Assembly (NCBI GenBank): GCA_014529385.2
Contig: CM043968.1
Coordinates: 31,263,513 to 31,306,512, forward strand
Direction of reading: 5' to 3'
From: Adiantum capillus-veneris
Lineage: Eukaryota > Streptophyta > Polypodiopsida > Polypodiales > Pteridaceae
DNA length: 43,000 nucleotides
The notes beneath the pieces were generated by a model. The model had not been told where the DNA came from and made no database searches. It was given only the letters and a program-made list of their open reading frames with translations. The position numbers and the translations under genes were made by a program. Within the stretch, counting starts at the first letter, position 1. Each line of letters opens with the position of its first letter. Shown here piece by piece: positions 9,235-20,823 of the stretch.

Positions 9235-9880
9235 GTATACCAGAAAGTGAAGAATGATATGCACAAACTAAGATACACTTCATCTCTGACCTATTCTAGA
9301 TTGACCATAGGAGAATATAACGATAGACTTCATATTTGGCCATCCCAAGATTCACGATGGGCATGATCACATTTGGAGTGTAGTCGATAGATTCAACAAG
9401 CAAGCTCACTTCATACCAGACTCCATTGAAGAAAATAGTGAAGCCTCCGGACTCCACTTGGCAAAGCTGTTTGTCTCACTCTTTTTTCTTGGTTACATGG
9501 AATGCCTAAGTCTGTTGTTTCAGATAGGTACCCCAAATTTACCACTTTGTTTTGAAGAGCAATGTTTGAGAATGGCATATGGACAATCAGAAGTACAAAC
9601 TCTATGGTACTAGACTTGTTGAAGTACTATAATTCTGACAATTAATCTCAATGAGAGAAGTATTTGCCATTGGTGGAGTTTTCTTACAACAACAATGTTC
9701 ACACTTTGACAAGGAAGGCACCATTTGAGATTGCATGGCAAAAGGGTGGTTTGTGCGCCAAGGATAAGATTTTTAAGCCAATCATATTGTATAGGATCCG
9801 GAGACTATTCGTGCCAAGATCATTGAAACGGGACGGCACCACATGCCAATTGAGAGAACAGACTAGAGCAAACTTTTAGT
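9235..9880 (+). pseudogene. Element C: plus-strand gypsy integrase relic
   Basis: Reading the plus strand from about 9243 gives QKVKNDMHK, then after a frame break ENITIDFIFGHPK and GHDHIWSVVDRFNKQAHFIP. Further on come EKYLPLVEFSYNNNVHTLTRKA and PFEIAWQKGG. These are the zinc-domain end, core and downstream core of a chromovirus integrase. Two tryptophan codons before ENITIDF are now TGA and TAG. The second catalytic Asp and Glu region (about 9520-9600) is badly decayed. It is opposite in orientation to A and B, so it is a separate older insertion. Confidence 0.75.
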
Positions 9881-10306
9881 ACTTCAATACAATTAAATTG
9901 AAAGAGAGAATCCACACGACATGGAATGGTGGAGTTCCACTCCAAGACGGCACAGGCCCCAAACCTTGGCACCCCTTTCGGTATTTCTTTATATTACTCA
10001 ACAAGGTACAAGCTCTGGGAACTCTTGCTCTGCTTCTCCACGCAATAGAAGGCCAGAGGTGATAGCCCATCGTACATATTAATAGGCCCTTGGCCTGTCC
10101 AAAAGCATCTCACATAAAAAGCAATGCTTCTAAAAGCATCTAGTCCAAAAGTCAACACCCAAAAGCTATCAGCGCGAATCACAAAAATCCGTACATGCTA
10201 TCAGCAAAAATTTCAAGAACTGTCATCATCGCCTCTCTACACAATTGATCTTTTGCTAGCTCTTTGAAGGTTTTAGGCCCCTCGGCCACTGATCTACAAA
10301 CGGGTT

Positions 10307-10331
10307 GGGTTAGGATTTTTAATCCTAACCC
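10307..10331. repeat. Perfect 11-bp inverted repeat
   Basis: GGGTTAGGATT and AATCCTAACCC flank a TTT loop. Nearby the phrase GGCCCCTC occurs on both sides as a direct repeat. It could be part of a small MITE-like element, but no target-site duplication was identified. Confidence 0.7.
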
Positions 10332-11430
10332 CTATTGACTTAAGGCCCCTCAGCTAGCTAAGAGCTTCAATAAGTTCGTGCTAATGCATGCTTTGAGTAG
10401 TCAAATTCATGTATGCATAGAGTTAGTGTCTATTGAGCTGATTTACGTTTAATGTCTGTTTTGCAAGCGTAATCAAGGGTGATTACTCTTTTTTTTAAGG
10501 GATGGTATGTCACAAAGTGATGACATGGTAACTAAATGGCCTTACAAATAGACAGAGAAATGGAAGAAGAAGAAGAGCCAAGATGACGACGTAGCACAGT
10601 CCGCATGGAATCCCAAAATACTGCGTACCGAGAATCACGTGCCATACAAAGTTGACATGGCACAGCTTTTAGGTGGCAATTACTGTAAGCAATTGACTCA
10701 TTGCTTTGAGGCGCCATGTTTAGCATATTTGTTTGGGGCGCCTAGCTTTTGTAGCAGTTGCTTTGGGTCTCAATGCCTTCGTATCTCAGCTTTGGGGGTC
10801 AATTTGGTAGATCAATGCATGCACGGTTGTCCAATGACAACCGTACAATAAAGTATGATACGGCTTCATACAGGAAAATCTAGTGTATTTCAAATTATAT
10901 CATACAGTTTGGATGAGTGCGGTGCGTTTTCTAAAAAACTCTTTAAAACCATAAAAAACATGTGCAAATTACCTCGTGACTTAGGATTGTACCTAGGTCT
11001 TACGGTCTAAGGGCCTAACATCTCATGAAAAATGACCTCGGGAGTAAACACAGACCAAAGACTCAAGATGCAGGATACAATAAAAATTTGAAAAGGTTGG
11101 ACCGTATTTCTATATGTACGGCCGTACAACTGTAAACCACACGACATGGGCATTTGTACAGCATATACAAACTTCCATGAATCATGGTTGCACATCTACA
11201 AAGCGACTCCCCAATAGTTGTACTCTATGGATTATTTATATAAGAAGTGCCAAAAGGTGAACCAAACTTTGGGGCGTATGCTTTTGAGAGTGGAACTACA
11301 CAGATCTGTGTCCCTTGTCTGTTGTGGGGTGTTCTCTATTTCAAGGTGAAGTGTTTGTTGTTTCGATGCAATTAGGGGATTGTTGCCATGATTTTACCCC
11401 CTTGTCAACAACACTGAGAGAGGGAGACAA

Positions 11431-11472
<42 letters not shown>
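11431..11472. repeat. Poly-G tract, 42 nt
   Basis: An uninterrupted run of 42 G residues. Runs this long are rare, unstable and prone to sequencing error. The exact length should be treated as uncertain. Confidence 0.95.
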
Positions 11473-11473
<1 letters not shown>

Positions 11474-12720
11474 TGATAAACACAATAAGATATGTGGCAA
11501 CCAAAATACGCGTACTTTCCGTAATATACAACACACATTGTCTCATATGTATCATATGTAGCAAAAAGAAACACATTTCAAGTTTTGTTTTTTCCTTAGG
11601 GATTTCATAAATAATGTGCATGTTGTGACATGCTTTAACCTTTTCCATTGATATTCACATCAAAGGTTTAAAAGCCCTTCAACCTTGAATCTAATAAAGT
11701 TTTCACACCTACCCCTTCCTAGGAAAGAATACTTTGTTAAAAAATCGCGCATTAAAGATCAATCCCTTTTTAAATGCGTACTATACATCGCAATATTTTG
11801 ATGTATAGTCATGTACACTGCTTATATAACAGTCACAAATCACAACCCCTTTTTGCAAAGGAAGTAAAGGCCTTAGGAACAAAGGTACATGTTCCATAGA
11901 CTTAGCCCTTCCTCTTCGTGTTCCACAAATACTTATTTGAGAATTAAGTTATCTAAACTCAGATCTTGAAATGTTGAATTCAAGAGCCTATTGCAATGCT
12001 ATATCTTGAAATAATCAACGAGTTTTTAGATGAGTTGCAAAGGTACTCGCTGTTACGTATTATGTGTGGTTCCACAATAGATTAAGTGGACTCCCTTCTA
12101 TTGTGCTCCCATCGTTATAGTTGCACTCCTATATCTCATTCTAATTGTACTCACAACCTCACTTTGGCTTGACTTTTCGTATTGAAGTTTCACTTATATT
12201 TCTTAATCTCATTGTACTCACATCCTTATACCACCATCTTTGGATGGTAGCATCGCAATTATGAGATTAATTCTTTTAGCTCCATTATTCTTCACGCCTA
12301 GGAGTTTGCCACAAGATTTTTTAACAATGTTTTCAATATACTATCCTTCCCAAAGCATTCTATCATTTTTTCAACGGTTGTAACTTGTTAGTCTTTTTGC
12401 ATTTTTTTGCTCTAGGTAAACTCTCTCTCTCTCTCAACCCCAACCACAACCAAGATCTTGTTTCAAAAGAAAAACCAATGTTGACACAACATTTGCTACT
12501 TTTCTCAAACGATTTCCAGAGGGATTCTACCAATAAACCTTCATGCCTTTGATAAAGTTTGTCAGTCCCTCTATCAAATATCCTCCCTACCTCCCACAAC
12601 CCTACAGAGCAAATTGAGCTTTTTGTCTTTTGAATGTGCACATACTTTAAGAGAGAGAATACGCTTGTGAGGTGGTCATTTTGCAATTGTTATAATTTAA
12701 CACGGGAAGAGTGTGCTGCC

Positions 12721-12758
12721 TTTTTTTTTTTTTTTTTTTGGGGGGGGGGGGGGGGGGG
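12721..12758. repeat. T19-G19 homopolymer junction
   Basis: Nineteen T residues are followed directly by nineteen G residues. Confidence 0.9.
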
Positions 12759-13881
12759 ACAAGCTATTAATTGTTGAAAAACTTATAAGTGGGATGCGTG
12801 TCCTTGGCACTATCTCCTCGCTTTCAGCTTTCTTGTAAAAGGTACACACTATAAACAAACCTTTTACCTTTGATGTCACAAAAAAGTGCTTAAAAGTCAA
12901 AATAACTAACAAAATATTAGCTTTTAAAGCGAGAAGAAGCAATATTCTCCTGGAAAAGTCACTAACGGCAAAAAAAAAGTTTTGCAACGCAAGTCGTTGT
13001 AGGCTTACTCAAGGGTAAAAACTACCATACAAATGTCCTCAAAGTGAAGATGCACATGAAACATGTAGATGGTGACAGGTCAATTGCAATATCACCATAA
13101 AATGAATCTTTGAAACTATGGATGCGAGATTCATGTCAAAACACTGTGTGTCTTATATAACCAAGCAAACTATTTCATGCATAAGCACTTCATACCCATA
13201 CACCTCCATGTATGTGACACTTAAGCACCAGAATCTTCAAATCGTGCCTAAAAATTACACACATATGTGAACCATGCTTAGTAACAATAAATTAGGTTAG
13301 CCTATTGAGTGGAATTCTTGACAACTAAATTCAAACTAAATTTTCGATTGAAAAAAAGGAACTACCCTAAATAAAAAATCGAATAATATTTCTTGATGTG
13401 CAAATTTTTTGTTGTGAACATCCGTACACAACTTGTAAAACATAAGGTGTCGCATGGGCAAGTATCAAAACCTACTTTAGAAAAAGAGTAAACAATATTC
13501 ACTAGTCAAACAATGTACCGAACTTACCTTACATTACCCAAACGATTTGAAACACACCTTATCAAATGATACAAAAACTATGTTGCCCTCTCCTTCACTC
13601 GCCTTACTCTCTTTTGCAATAAAGAGTTCTAGATTCTCCAACAAAATGAACACACCAATACTATATGCCTGTCTACCATTATCCGCAATCAAGCACACAC
13701 AAAATCCAAAACTAAGATTGTTTAATAGTCCAAATCAAGTCCATACAAATCTTGAAATATCCAGCCCTCACTCTTAATCCCTATATATACTCAAGCAAGA
13801 GCAAAGGACCACCTTTTCAAGATAGTCGGTGAAATCATTTACCAATGAGCATCGCGTGGTGCCATTCTTCTACTCTGCTAA

Positions 13882-13951
13882 ATATGGTTGTGACATAAAA
13901 GCCACGGGTTTCCTACATATGATTGTGAAATAAAAGCCACGGGTTTGCGCA
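13882..13951. repeat. 35-bp tandem duplication
   Basis: Two adjacent copies, starting 13882 and 13917, share ATATGxTTGTG, then AxATAAAAGCCACGGGTTT, with only a few differences. Confidence 0.8.
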
Positions 13952-14224
13952 AGTCATTACAAAACTTAAGTAAAACTTTAGGTGTTGTGCATGCTTCTCA
14001 AAATAACACTCGGGCGCAATTTGAGGGGTTAATTTAGCTTCTAGTGGCTTTTTTTAGGCCTAAGAGGAAGGCACACCAACACAACCATTGTAAACAGTCC
14101 TATTTGGCACAACCCGTTTCCTCCTGCTGTTTCGACCTGGGTACCCCTCGTTTGTGTGATTAACGCTTGTGAAAGCCCTATAAAACGTGAGGCTAAAACA
14201 TTTGAATGGGGAAACAGGGCGTAC

Positions 14225-14904
14225 CTGGAGATTTTGACCGCTAGCAGCGCATGCTTATCCTCCTGCGACTCGGTGACTCGGGCTTGAGCCTCTGCAGCTC
14301 TCCTGCGGGCTTCCTCTTTGGTCTTCATCTTCTTGCTTGATCGATGCAGAACCTCCGTAGCCAACTCCTTTCCATTCACTAGCACCTCAGCAGCAGCCTT
14401 TGACAGAGGTACCATGGTTCCATCAGCCCTTCCTGCAAGAGAGGCAGAAGCTCTTGCCATTCTCTTCAAGCTCATGGAGCGGTTTCCCTCAAAAATTACC
14501 CCTGATGGTGGTGCTGTCTGCTGCGGCTGATACAGAGCTCTATCTCCTCTTTCACTTATCTTCAGCTGCCTGCAGAGATGAATTATGAGGTCCTTATGGG
14601 AGCGGCCTGCACTCTCAATTGCAAGATGTAGCTGTGCAGAAGCTGACCCTGATGAGAGGCGGCGCTCTTTATTTCGAGGAAGCCGATCCCTGTCATAAGT
14701 TTGTCTTCTGCTTCCAGCGCTCTCATTAAATATGGACTTGTCCACCATCACATTCACGAGGTCCTGTAAGCGAGCGGGCACGTCGCCACAAAGGTGAGCT
14801 AGGCAGCGGATCTCATCTTGCGCAAGAGAGCGTAGGTCAAGAATCCTCACAGCGGCGATGTCAATGAAGTCTTCGGGAGCAACAGTAGCAGAAATAGCGT
14901 CCAT
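14225..14904 (-). CDS. First coding exon of a plant nuclear protein, MBD8-like N-terminus (partial)
   Basis: A start codon at 14904 opens 226 codons ending at a good donor (CTCCAG then GTACGC; intron from 14224). Without splicing the frame runs on to 14041, but composition changes after the donor. Residues 59-70 read FNESAGSRRQTY within VDKSIFNESAGSRRQTYDR. From memory this resembles the conserved N-terminal block of plant MBD8-type (methyl-CpG-binding-domain) proteins (FNESAGSRKQTYSR). Residues 191-210 (KKMKTKEEARRRAAEAQARV) are basic and helical and could hold a nuclear signal or coiled coil. No MBD is in this exon. It lies in GC-richer sequence than its surroundings, with a long GA repeat as 5' leader. 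No later exon was found, so it may be a complete gene with long introns or a stranded fragment. Confidence 0.6.
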
Positions 14905-14905
14905 A

Positions 14906-14908
<3 letters not shown>

Positions 14909-14963
<55 letters not shown>

Positions 14964-14981
14964 ACTCACACACACACACAC
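14909..14981 (-). repeat. (CT)26 and (CA)8 microsatellite in presumed 5' leader
   Basis: CT repeats at 14909-14960 (GA on the coding strand) end four bases from the start codon at 14904. A CA run follows at about 14966-14981. GA/CT repeats in 5' leaders are common in plants and can bind BBR/BPC-type factors. Regulation here is inference. Confidence 0.75.
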
Positions 14982-15852
14982 AATCCTCGACTGTTCCTCT
15001 ACACGTTAACGAAGAACTACGCAGAGGAAACCCTTCCCGAGCCAAGAGATTTCGTAAGCGCATGGGTCTGTCCTCCATGACCAGACCCCCAAGCTTTCTT
15101 GTTCTCAGGAACGGCAGGATGTCATACTAGGCTAGCTAAATAAATTCCTCCTACCTGCATGCAACGAAGGGTACCCAAAAGTTACAAAGTGTGAGAACCT
15201 TCTATCTAATCTAAAATCAAATAAAGGAAACAAGCATGTGCTCACGATTTTGCAAAATCCTTTATTAGTGGGAGAGAAGCCATGGTGGGTTGGGGGGAGC
15301 ATGCATGCAGCAGCGGCAGCGCTGATAGACATTGGCGATGCACTGCGTAGGCAGACAAAAGAGCGAGAGTAATCCTTTTTTTATGTGTGCAAAGCGCAAC
15401 AAATCGCAATCGTGGTTGTTTGTGCTAGTGGCTATGCCAACATTGGAAAAGTTAATTCATCCTTGCGCACTGGTTTGAGCCCTCATAATATAATTTTTAG
15501 ATTGAAATCCCCAAAGGAGGGGAGGGAGAGAGAAGGCTTCCGCAAAGATTATTTGTAATAAACAAGAGAACCCACCAGTATATCAGTATATTATAACTAG
15601 TCGTGCTTGGTTGCAAGTTAAGTGTCAAAATACTAGGATATTGTTGCTAAATTGCATTTTTTCCTAGCCCAAAAGACTAGGGTCTTAGAGACGACCAGCC
15701 TTTTTGTTAATGAAAATTCAAAATATGTAACAATGGATTGTTCATTACAACATCAACTCGTTCGCTCGCTGCGATGTCCAAATTTCATAGGCTAGGTTGA
15801 GGAACTAGTCAGTTTAATGAGAGTAGCATCCGCAAATCAAGCAAGGGTAGTG

Positions 15853-15891
<39 letters not shown>

Positions 15892-16476
15892 GCAAAATAG
15901 AGATGACACAAGTTTTAAAATCCTGCGAAAATACACACTAGATGGTTGAGCTCAAGAGGGCAACGGGCCGTCTATCTCGAGGTAGAGGAGACACGAAATC
16001 ATCTCAGTACATGCTAGACGCTTTGAAGATGGGCACGTCGAAGAAAGCTCCAAAACAAGCAAGGGAAATGAGGTCTTCCAAGGTGAAACTGAAATCTCTC
16101 ATTCTAGCTCTACATAGACTCCCTCTCCAGTAAAAATATCAAAAGAGTTGCATTTGAGGCAAAAGGTTGTTTTACATGGTCTGCTCCCGTACCTTTCATG
16201 TGAGATGGAAAGCTTTCATGTGAGATGGAAAGCAATGGCATAAAACAACAAAGATCTATAGTTTTGATTGCAACTTGCATAGTGTTTGTAAGGAAAGGTG
16301 CCGGTACATAATTAACATATAATCAATCTTAGTGGTTTGTGAATCTTCTGATGCTCCTTCAATACTTGATTCTTAGTCTTACCATTCCCGCTTACTCCGT
16401 AGCCCATTATAGGCCAAATATGGACATTTTCTCTCTATGACTAGAGAGAGAAAACTACTCATCTAGCATTATTTAT

Positions 16477-16516
16477 CATTTTGATCACTATAAAATAGCT
16501 TTAAGTGATCAAAATG
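16477..16516. repeat. Perfect 13-bp inverted repeat
   Basis: CATTTTGATCACT (16477-16489) and AGTGATCAAAATG (16504-16516) pair perfectly around a 14-nt loop. The stem is too short for a typical plant microRNA precursor. Confidence 0.8.
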
Positions 16517-16964
16517 GCATTTTTTATCTTCAAAATAATTTAGACTTGCCAAAAATTTGGTGATAGTTTTTTGTGTACATGAAGGTTGAATTGGGGATGA
16601 TTGCATTTTGAGCTCCTTTGTAGATAACCAATTTTGGAAGGAAAGTAGCACAAGTTGATCTATTTATTTGTGGAGTTGATCAATATAAGTCACTCTGCCG
16701 CTTCATCAATATAAGTCCCTATGCCTCTTCATATCTTTCAAAACATGTTGGATCTCATGTAGCCTCTTGTGAGGGTAACCCCTTTGCCTTGTTATTGGGC
16801 TTTGTCTATGAGGCCAAAAGAGACAGCTAGTTGTCTCAAATGCCAATAGGGACTCTTTGAGGGTGAGATGCAAGGAGCTCTTTGAGGGTGACATCCACTA
16901 GTAAACGAGATTGTTTGCCTTAACAATGAGTTGAAATAGCTAGGGGAAGATCTCTCACCACGTT

Positions 16965-16987
16965 CCCCCCCCCCCCCCCCCCCCCCC
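16965..16987. repeat. Poly-C tract, 23 nt
   Basis: Twenty-three C residues, followed after one A by another short C run and CCA repeats. Confidence 0.9.
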
Positions 16988-17811
16988 ACCCCCCCAACCC
17001 ACCACCACCACCACCAAAAGATCTCTTATAAGTCATTATTAAATGTTTTTGTGTTAGTTCTATTCTTAAGTAATCATACGTCATATTTTCAAGTGCAATG
17101 AGTGCCTTACAATGTGAGCATTGGGATTGCTTCTTGCAATACTCCTTCTTGGTAACATAAGTCCTTGTTGCACAAACTAATGTAGCGACTTCAACTACTT
17201 GTCTTGGATAGTCTTGTATGCAATGGAATGGGCTTTAGTCGTGGCACTCTGTTATTCATTTGGAGTTCCTATTGTTATGGAAGACATTCTTTTTGGTTGT
17301 TCACACATGACAAGAAATTGCTTGAGATGTGTGTGGTGGTTGTGTGTGGTAATGGCTATTACTTAGCCTTCTAACATACACATATCAAAATGAAAACAAT
17401 AAGTTCACCAACAATGTGGAAGGTGGGTGTTGATAGTTTTAGTTACTTATAATCGACGTCCAAAAAAATTATAGGAAAAGTAATTGTCTCCATCCAAGAT
17501 AGGGGCTCTAGGGGGGAGGGGGAGGGAGTAGTAATCTATGAGGTATTGATAAGGGTTGAGCAACTTTTTGGTTTTTCCACTTGTGTTTAGGATCTTTGTC
17601 AACACCCTTATCTAAGAGAACTCTTCCTCTACTTGCTGTTTGAAGAGAAGCCCCTCTAGCACCATAACCTCAACTTTCTACTTCTTGAGTGATGATGGGG
17701 CTCATGGGTGTAGAGAGAAAAGAATAAGGGGATATGGGTTAGTGGTAGGAACTATTAGATGAACTACCCGACTCATTCAGCCATGTATCCGTCGTACGTT
17801 GCCTTACTCAT

Positions 17812-18101
17812 TGTTGGAAATAGGGTTGCAGGGAAACACACACAATCGTGGAGAAGACAAAGAAGCTCAAGGCACACAACACAGAGTAGTATTGCTTGGT
17901 GTACAATGGAAAGATAAGTTAGCCCTAGAATGATGGACGTATATACAATGCACGGGGGAAAAACCTTCTAGTGAGGGGAAAAATGCCCCGGCGGTCCTAA
18001 GTGTGTTCACACACATCACTACCACATATGTATGGTAACAAATCCCCTTGGGGAGTGATGCAATGAACAAGAGCTGGCAAATAGAGTATATTGAAGTGCC
18101 A
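17812..18101 (-). repeat. Copia 3' LTR (about 290 bp)
   Basis: On the minus strand the segment starts TGGCACTTC after a short G-rich stretch and ends CCCTATTTCCAACA, giving TG...CA ends. It lies directly downstream of a copia RNase H end. No second copy is in the window. The flanking ctcat (17807-17811) could be the target duplication. Boundaries rest on this context only. Confidence 0.55.
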
Positions 18102-18119
18102 TGCCCCGAGGACATGATC

Positions 18120-18375
18120 AGTTTATAAAGGGGAGTAATCCCAAAGCTTTGCAAAAAGCTTGGAACTTCTCACAAGAAAATGCCTTTGTGAAAAGATCTG
18201 CAAGGTTGTCTTGTGTTGGCACATAAGCAAGTTGATCTCTCTTGCTGAGAGTCTCTCGCTGACATAGTGATAATGCACCTCAATGTGCTTTGTGCGAGCA
18301 TGAAAAACTGGGTTCCTCACAACTGCCAATGCGCTCTGACTCTTAGTGTAGATGATGTTGGCAGTGTCCTTACAG
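18120..18375 (-). pseudogene. Copia RNase H C-terminus (fragment)
   Basis: The minus strand reads DTANIIYTKSQSALAVVRNP, then VFHARTKHIEVHYHYVSERL and, across frameshifts, REINLAYV and LADLFTKA-like sequence. This is the end of Ty1/copia RNase H, the last domain of the copia polyprotein. Everything upstream (RT, integrase, gag) is absent, so the element is 5'-truncated at about 18375. Confidence 0.82.
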
Positions 18376-19169
18376 AGAAATCATAGAGTACTGGAAGCAT
18401 AAAAATGATGCCTGGTCAGCTAAGGTGTTCTTTACAAGAAGAATACCACATGCAAAATATGACAAAGGTGAAACTACCCTTCAAGTGACACAAGCCACCA
18501 GAGTGAAATAAGAAGAGCCCAAATACAAGAAATATTGGCAAAGAAATGTACACCCATTGAAATCATGAAGGCACCACAATTGATCTCTTTAGCTAGGCAA
18601 TCGGGTTGTAGCACAAAAGGACCATTGAAGGAAACCACTACAAAGACGTATATGAATAAGGTGAAAGCTGAGAACAATCTTCTAAAGCTGGATAGGAGAA
18701 ATCCCTAAGGTACTATTGGAATGTCTTAAACCTTGATACAGATGCTAGATTGAACATTCATATCCATAGTATCTGATCAATCTTTCTTTTTATTCCTACT
18801 TGTAGGTCTCATAGAGGGTATATCTTGATGGAGCTTAATCAATAAAAGTTTTGATATGTTTTCTCAAATTAACAAAGCAAACACCTAGATTTTGTTTATC
18901 AATTTCTTGAGAGATGTTTTCTCAATTTTTAACTTTACATATGAAATGAAAATTATCCTTCTTCTTAAGATCGCCTATTTTTTGTCTTGTAAACGTTTCA
19001 ATTATATTTAAAGTTTTGTTAACATTAGATTGTACTTGTTTAGTTTGGAAAAAAAGTCAAAGATTCGTGTAGTTTTTCTTTGATTAATTCATTGACTGCC
19101 TCGTTTTTCTATAGTTCTACTCCATTAAGAAAGTTAGAATCTATCATAAACCAATTAAGACTCTTTTGG
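18376..19169. other. AT-rich spacer
   Basis: I see no gene, recognisable element end or strong repeat here. Confidence 0.5.
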
Positions 19170-20020
19170 AGCCTAGATTAGACAAGTGGTGGACCTTCAA
19201 AAATTTATGATTGAGTTAGAGATTAGCTTAGACAAGTGAAAAGCCTTCAAATCAACACTTGAGTTTCCTACTTAGATCATTCTCCAAGCTATGCTTCCTT
19301 AAAACACATAGAGAGTAAATTCCATAACTTTTCCAAGCTTGAAGAGAAGCAAGGTTCACCACTTGTCCAAGCTATGCTTCCTTAAAACACATAGAGAGTA
19401 AATTCCATAACTTCTCCAATCTTGAAGAGAAGTAAGGTCCACCATTTGTAAGAAACAAAATTGTTCAAGATATAAACTTACAGGCTGAACATGCCATCCC
19501 TATCTTAGACAAGTAGTGAAGCTTTGTTTCTCTCCATGTTTAAAGGGAGCCTAGCTTGGACAAGTGACTTTCCATGTACGAATGGAGTCTAGCTTGGACA
19601 CATGATGGAGCTTGCTACTAAATAAAATAGGCTACGCAAATGATGGATCTTCTTGTATTTTCTCATGCCTAGTTTATACATCTGGTACACCTTGCATCTA
19701 TAAAGGTTGAGAAAGTGGTGGCCCTTTGGATTTAACCACACATTATTTATGTAGCCTAACTTGAACAAGCAGTAAATCTTTGCCTCTCTCCATGTTTCAA
19801 GGTAGCCTTGATTGGACAAGTGGTTTTCCAAGTTCCAATGGAGCCTAGCTTGGACACATCGTGGAGCTTGCTTCTACCTTTTATTTCAATAGAACTAGCT
19901 TGGACAATTGGTGGAGCTTGGAACAAAACCCCCCATGTACAACATACCATGGATTTTCCAAATGCTGAGAAATATTATTGTAGCTTTGAGGTAGCTTGGA
20001 CAAGGTGGGCCTTGTAATAA
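19170..20020. repeat. Array of diverged AGCTTGGACAAG repeats
   Basis: At least ten degenerate copies of the phrase TAGCTTGGACAAGTGGTGGA occur, often followed by GCTTGC and a TCCATG spacer. Examples are near 19180, 19228, 19505, 19552, 19592, 19815, 19848, 19895 and 19990. An almost exact 83-bp tandem duplication lies at 19284-19449. Two more copies appear at about 21668-21735. It looks like an old, irregular satellite or the non-coding part of an unrecognised element. Confidence 0.7.
19284..19449. repeat. 83-bp tandem duplication
   Basis: Two adjacent units begin CCAAGCTATGCTTCC at 19284 and 19367 and differ at only a few sites, so this duplication is much younger than the surrounding array. 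Confidence 0.88.
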
Positions 20021-20059
20021 AATTTCCAGGTACAAACACATCAAGGGTTTCCCAATTGG

Positions 20060-20823
20060 TGAGAAACAATATCATTTATGGTTGTCCCTTGAAGGAAACT
20101 ACTGAACTACCCAAACAACCTCATCCAAGACCTTTTCCAAGGCTTCAACCACCTCCTTATCAGCTACCACTTGCTATCAACAAGGACATCAAAAGAGTAC
20201 TTATCTTGGATCTAGAGGAATTGCTTCTAAGACAATTGAAACAAAACATGGAGATTCTATGCCAACTTGGGCTCAACAAATGCGACTTGTGGAGGATAAA
20301 GATGAAGTTTTTCATGTGGTGCGACCAGATGCTGAGATTTTTTTGGATTATTGTAGTGAATACTTTGAGGTATGGATATGGAGTTTCTATAACTTAACAA
20401 GAGTGCAACACATCGTACAAAAAGTCTTACCTAAGCATTATACCAAGTTCAAGATGCTTATGAGTAACAAGAATTGCGAGAATCCAAACATCATGCTAGG
20501 ATTAAGAAGGTTTATCACAAAAATTTGAGTCATATTGGGAGAATGTTTGAGGCTTTGGATGCAAAAAATACCCTAATTTTTTATGACACTCCATACAGGG
20601 CGATGTGGAACATGTCGGGGACGTATGTTATATTTCCAAAGATGTGGAGGCAAACATCTAAGCAACTTCAAAGCTTCTTTCAAGAAACAATGATGCCATG
20701 GTTGGTAGGATGGTTGTTTGCAAGAGACAAGAGAGAATATACGTACAACACAATTGTGAATCAATACTATGATTCAGAGACAAATTATGTCCTTGGTGTG
20801 TACTTGTCAATGCAAAAGCATTG
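20060..20823 (+). pseudogene. FCP1/NIF-like (HAD-fold) phosphatase domain pseudogene
   Basis: Three plus-strand frames together resemble an FCP1-homology (NLI-interacting factor) domain. The first has KRVLILDLEELLLR near 20190-20232, where the family has a DLDxT/L catalytic motif. The second has VFHVVRPDAEIFLDYCSEYF then EVWIWSFYN (family: RPGLxEFL...FEVxIWT). The third has DAKNTLIFYDTPYRAMWN (family: NTLLIDDSPYKA). Known members are Asp-based phosphatases acting on the RNA polymerase II tail or related proteins, or Tim50-like import factors. Here the second Asp of DxD is Glu, one Asp of the later pair is Tyr, and two frameshifts occur, so no activity is expected. Introns are absent across it, suggesting a retrocopy or a transposon-captured exon. 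Assignment is by motif memory. Confidence 0.6.

Larger units (their letters stand above)
9881..14040. other. Gene-poor, AT-rich spacer
   Basis: I see no supported gene here. Open frames are short and low-complexity. Contents: a perfect 11-bp hairpin (10307-10331), a GTACGGCCGTAC palindrome (about 11117-11128), a 42-nt G run (11431-11472), a T19/G19 junction (12721-12758) and a short tandem duplication (13882-13951). Further exons of the gene starting at 14904 could lie here but are not recognisable by eye. Confidence 0.6.
14982..17811. other. Spacer with microsatellites
   Basis: No supported gene. The first few hundred bases are the likely promoter side of the exon at 14904. Also present: a GA run (about 15857-15889), an 18-bp direct repeat (CATGTGAGATGGAAAG twice, 16196-16230), a 13-bp inverted repeat (16477-16516) and a 23-nt C run (16965-16987). 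Confidence 0.55.

Noticed and set aside
10307-10331. Interstitial telomere repeat
   Set aside because: GGGTTAGGATT contains only one TTAGG-like unit per arm. It is a hairpin, not a TTTAGGG array.
10532-10851. Opposed 64- and 70-residue frames near 10.6 kb
   Set aside because: Short, no recognisable motif, no start or splice context.
14041-14224. C-terminal 60 residues of the unspliced frame from 14904
   Set aside because: They follow a strong splice donor at 14225/14224 and lose the charged, helical character. They are more likely intron.
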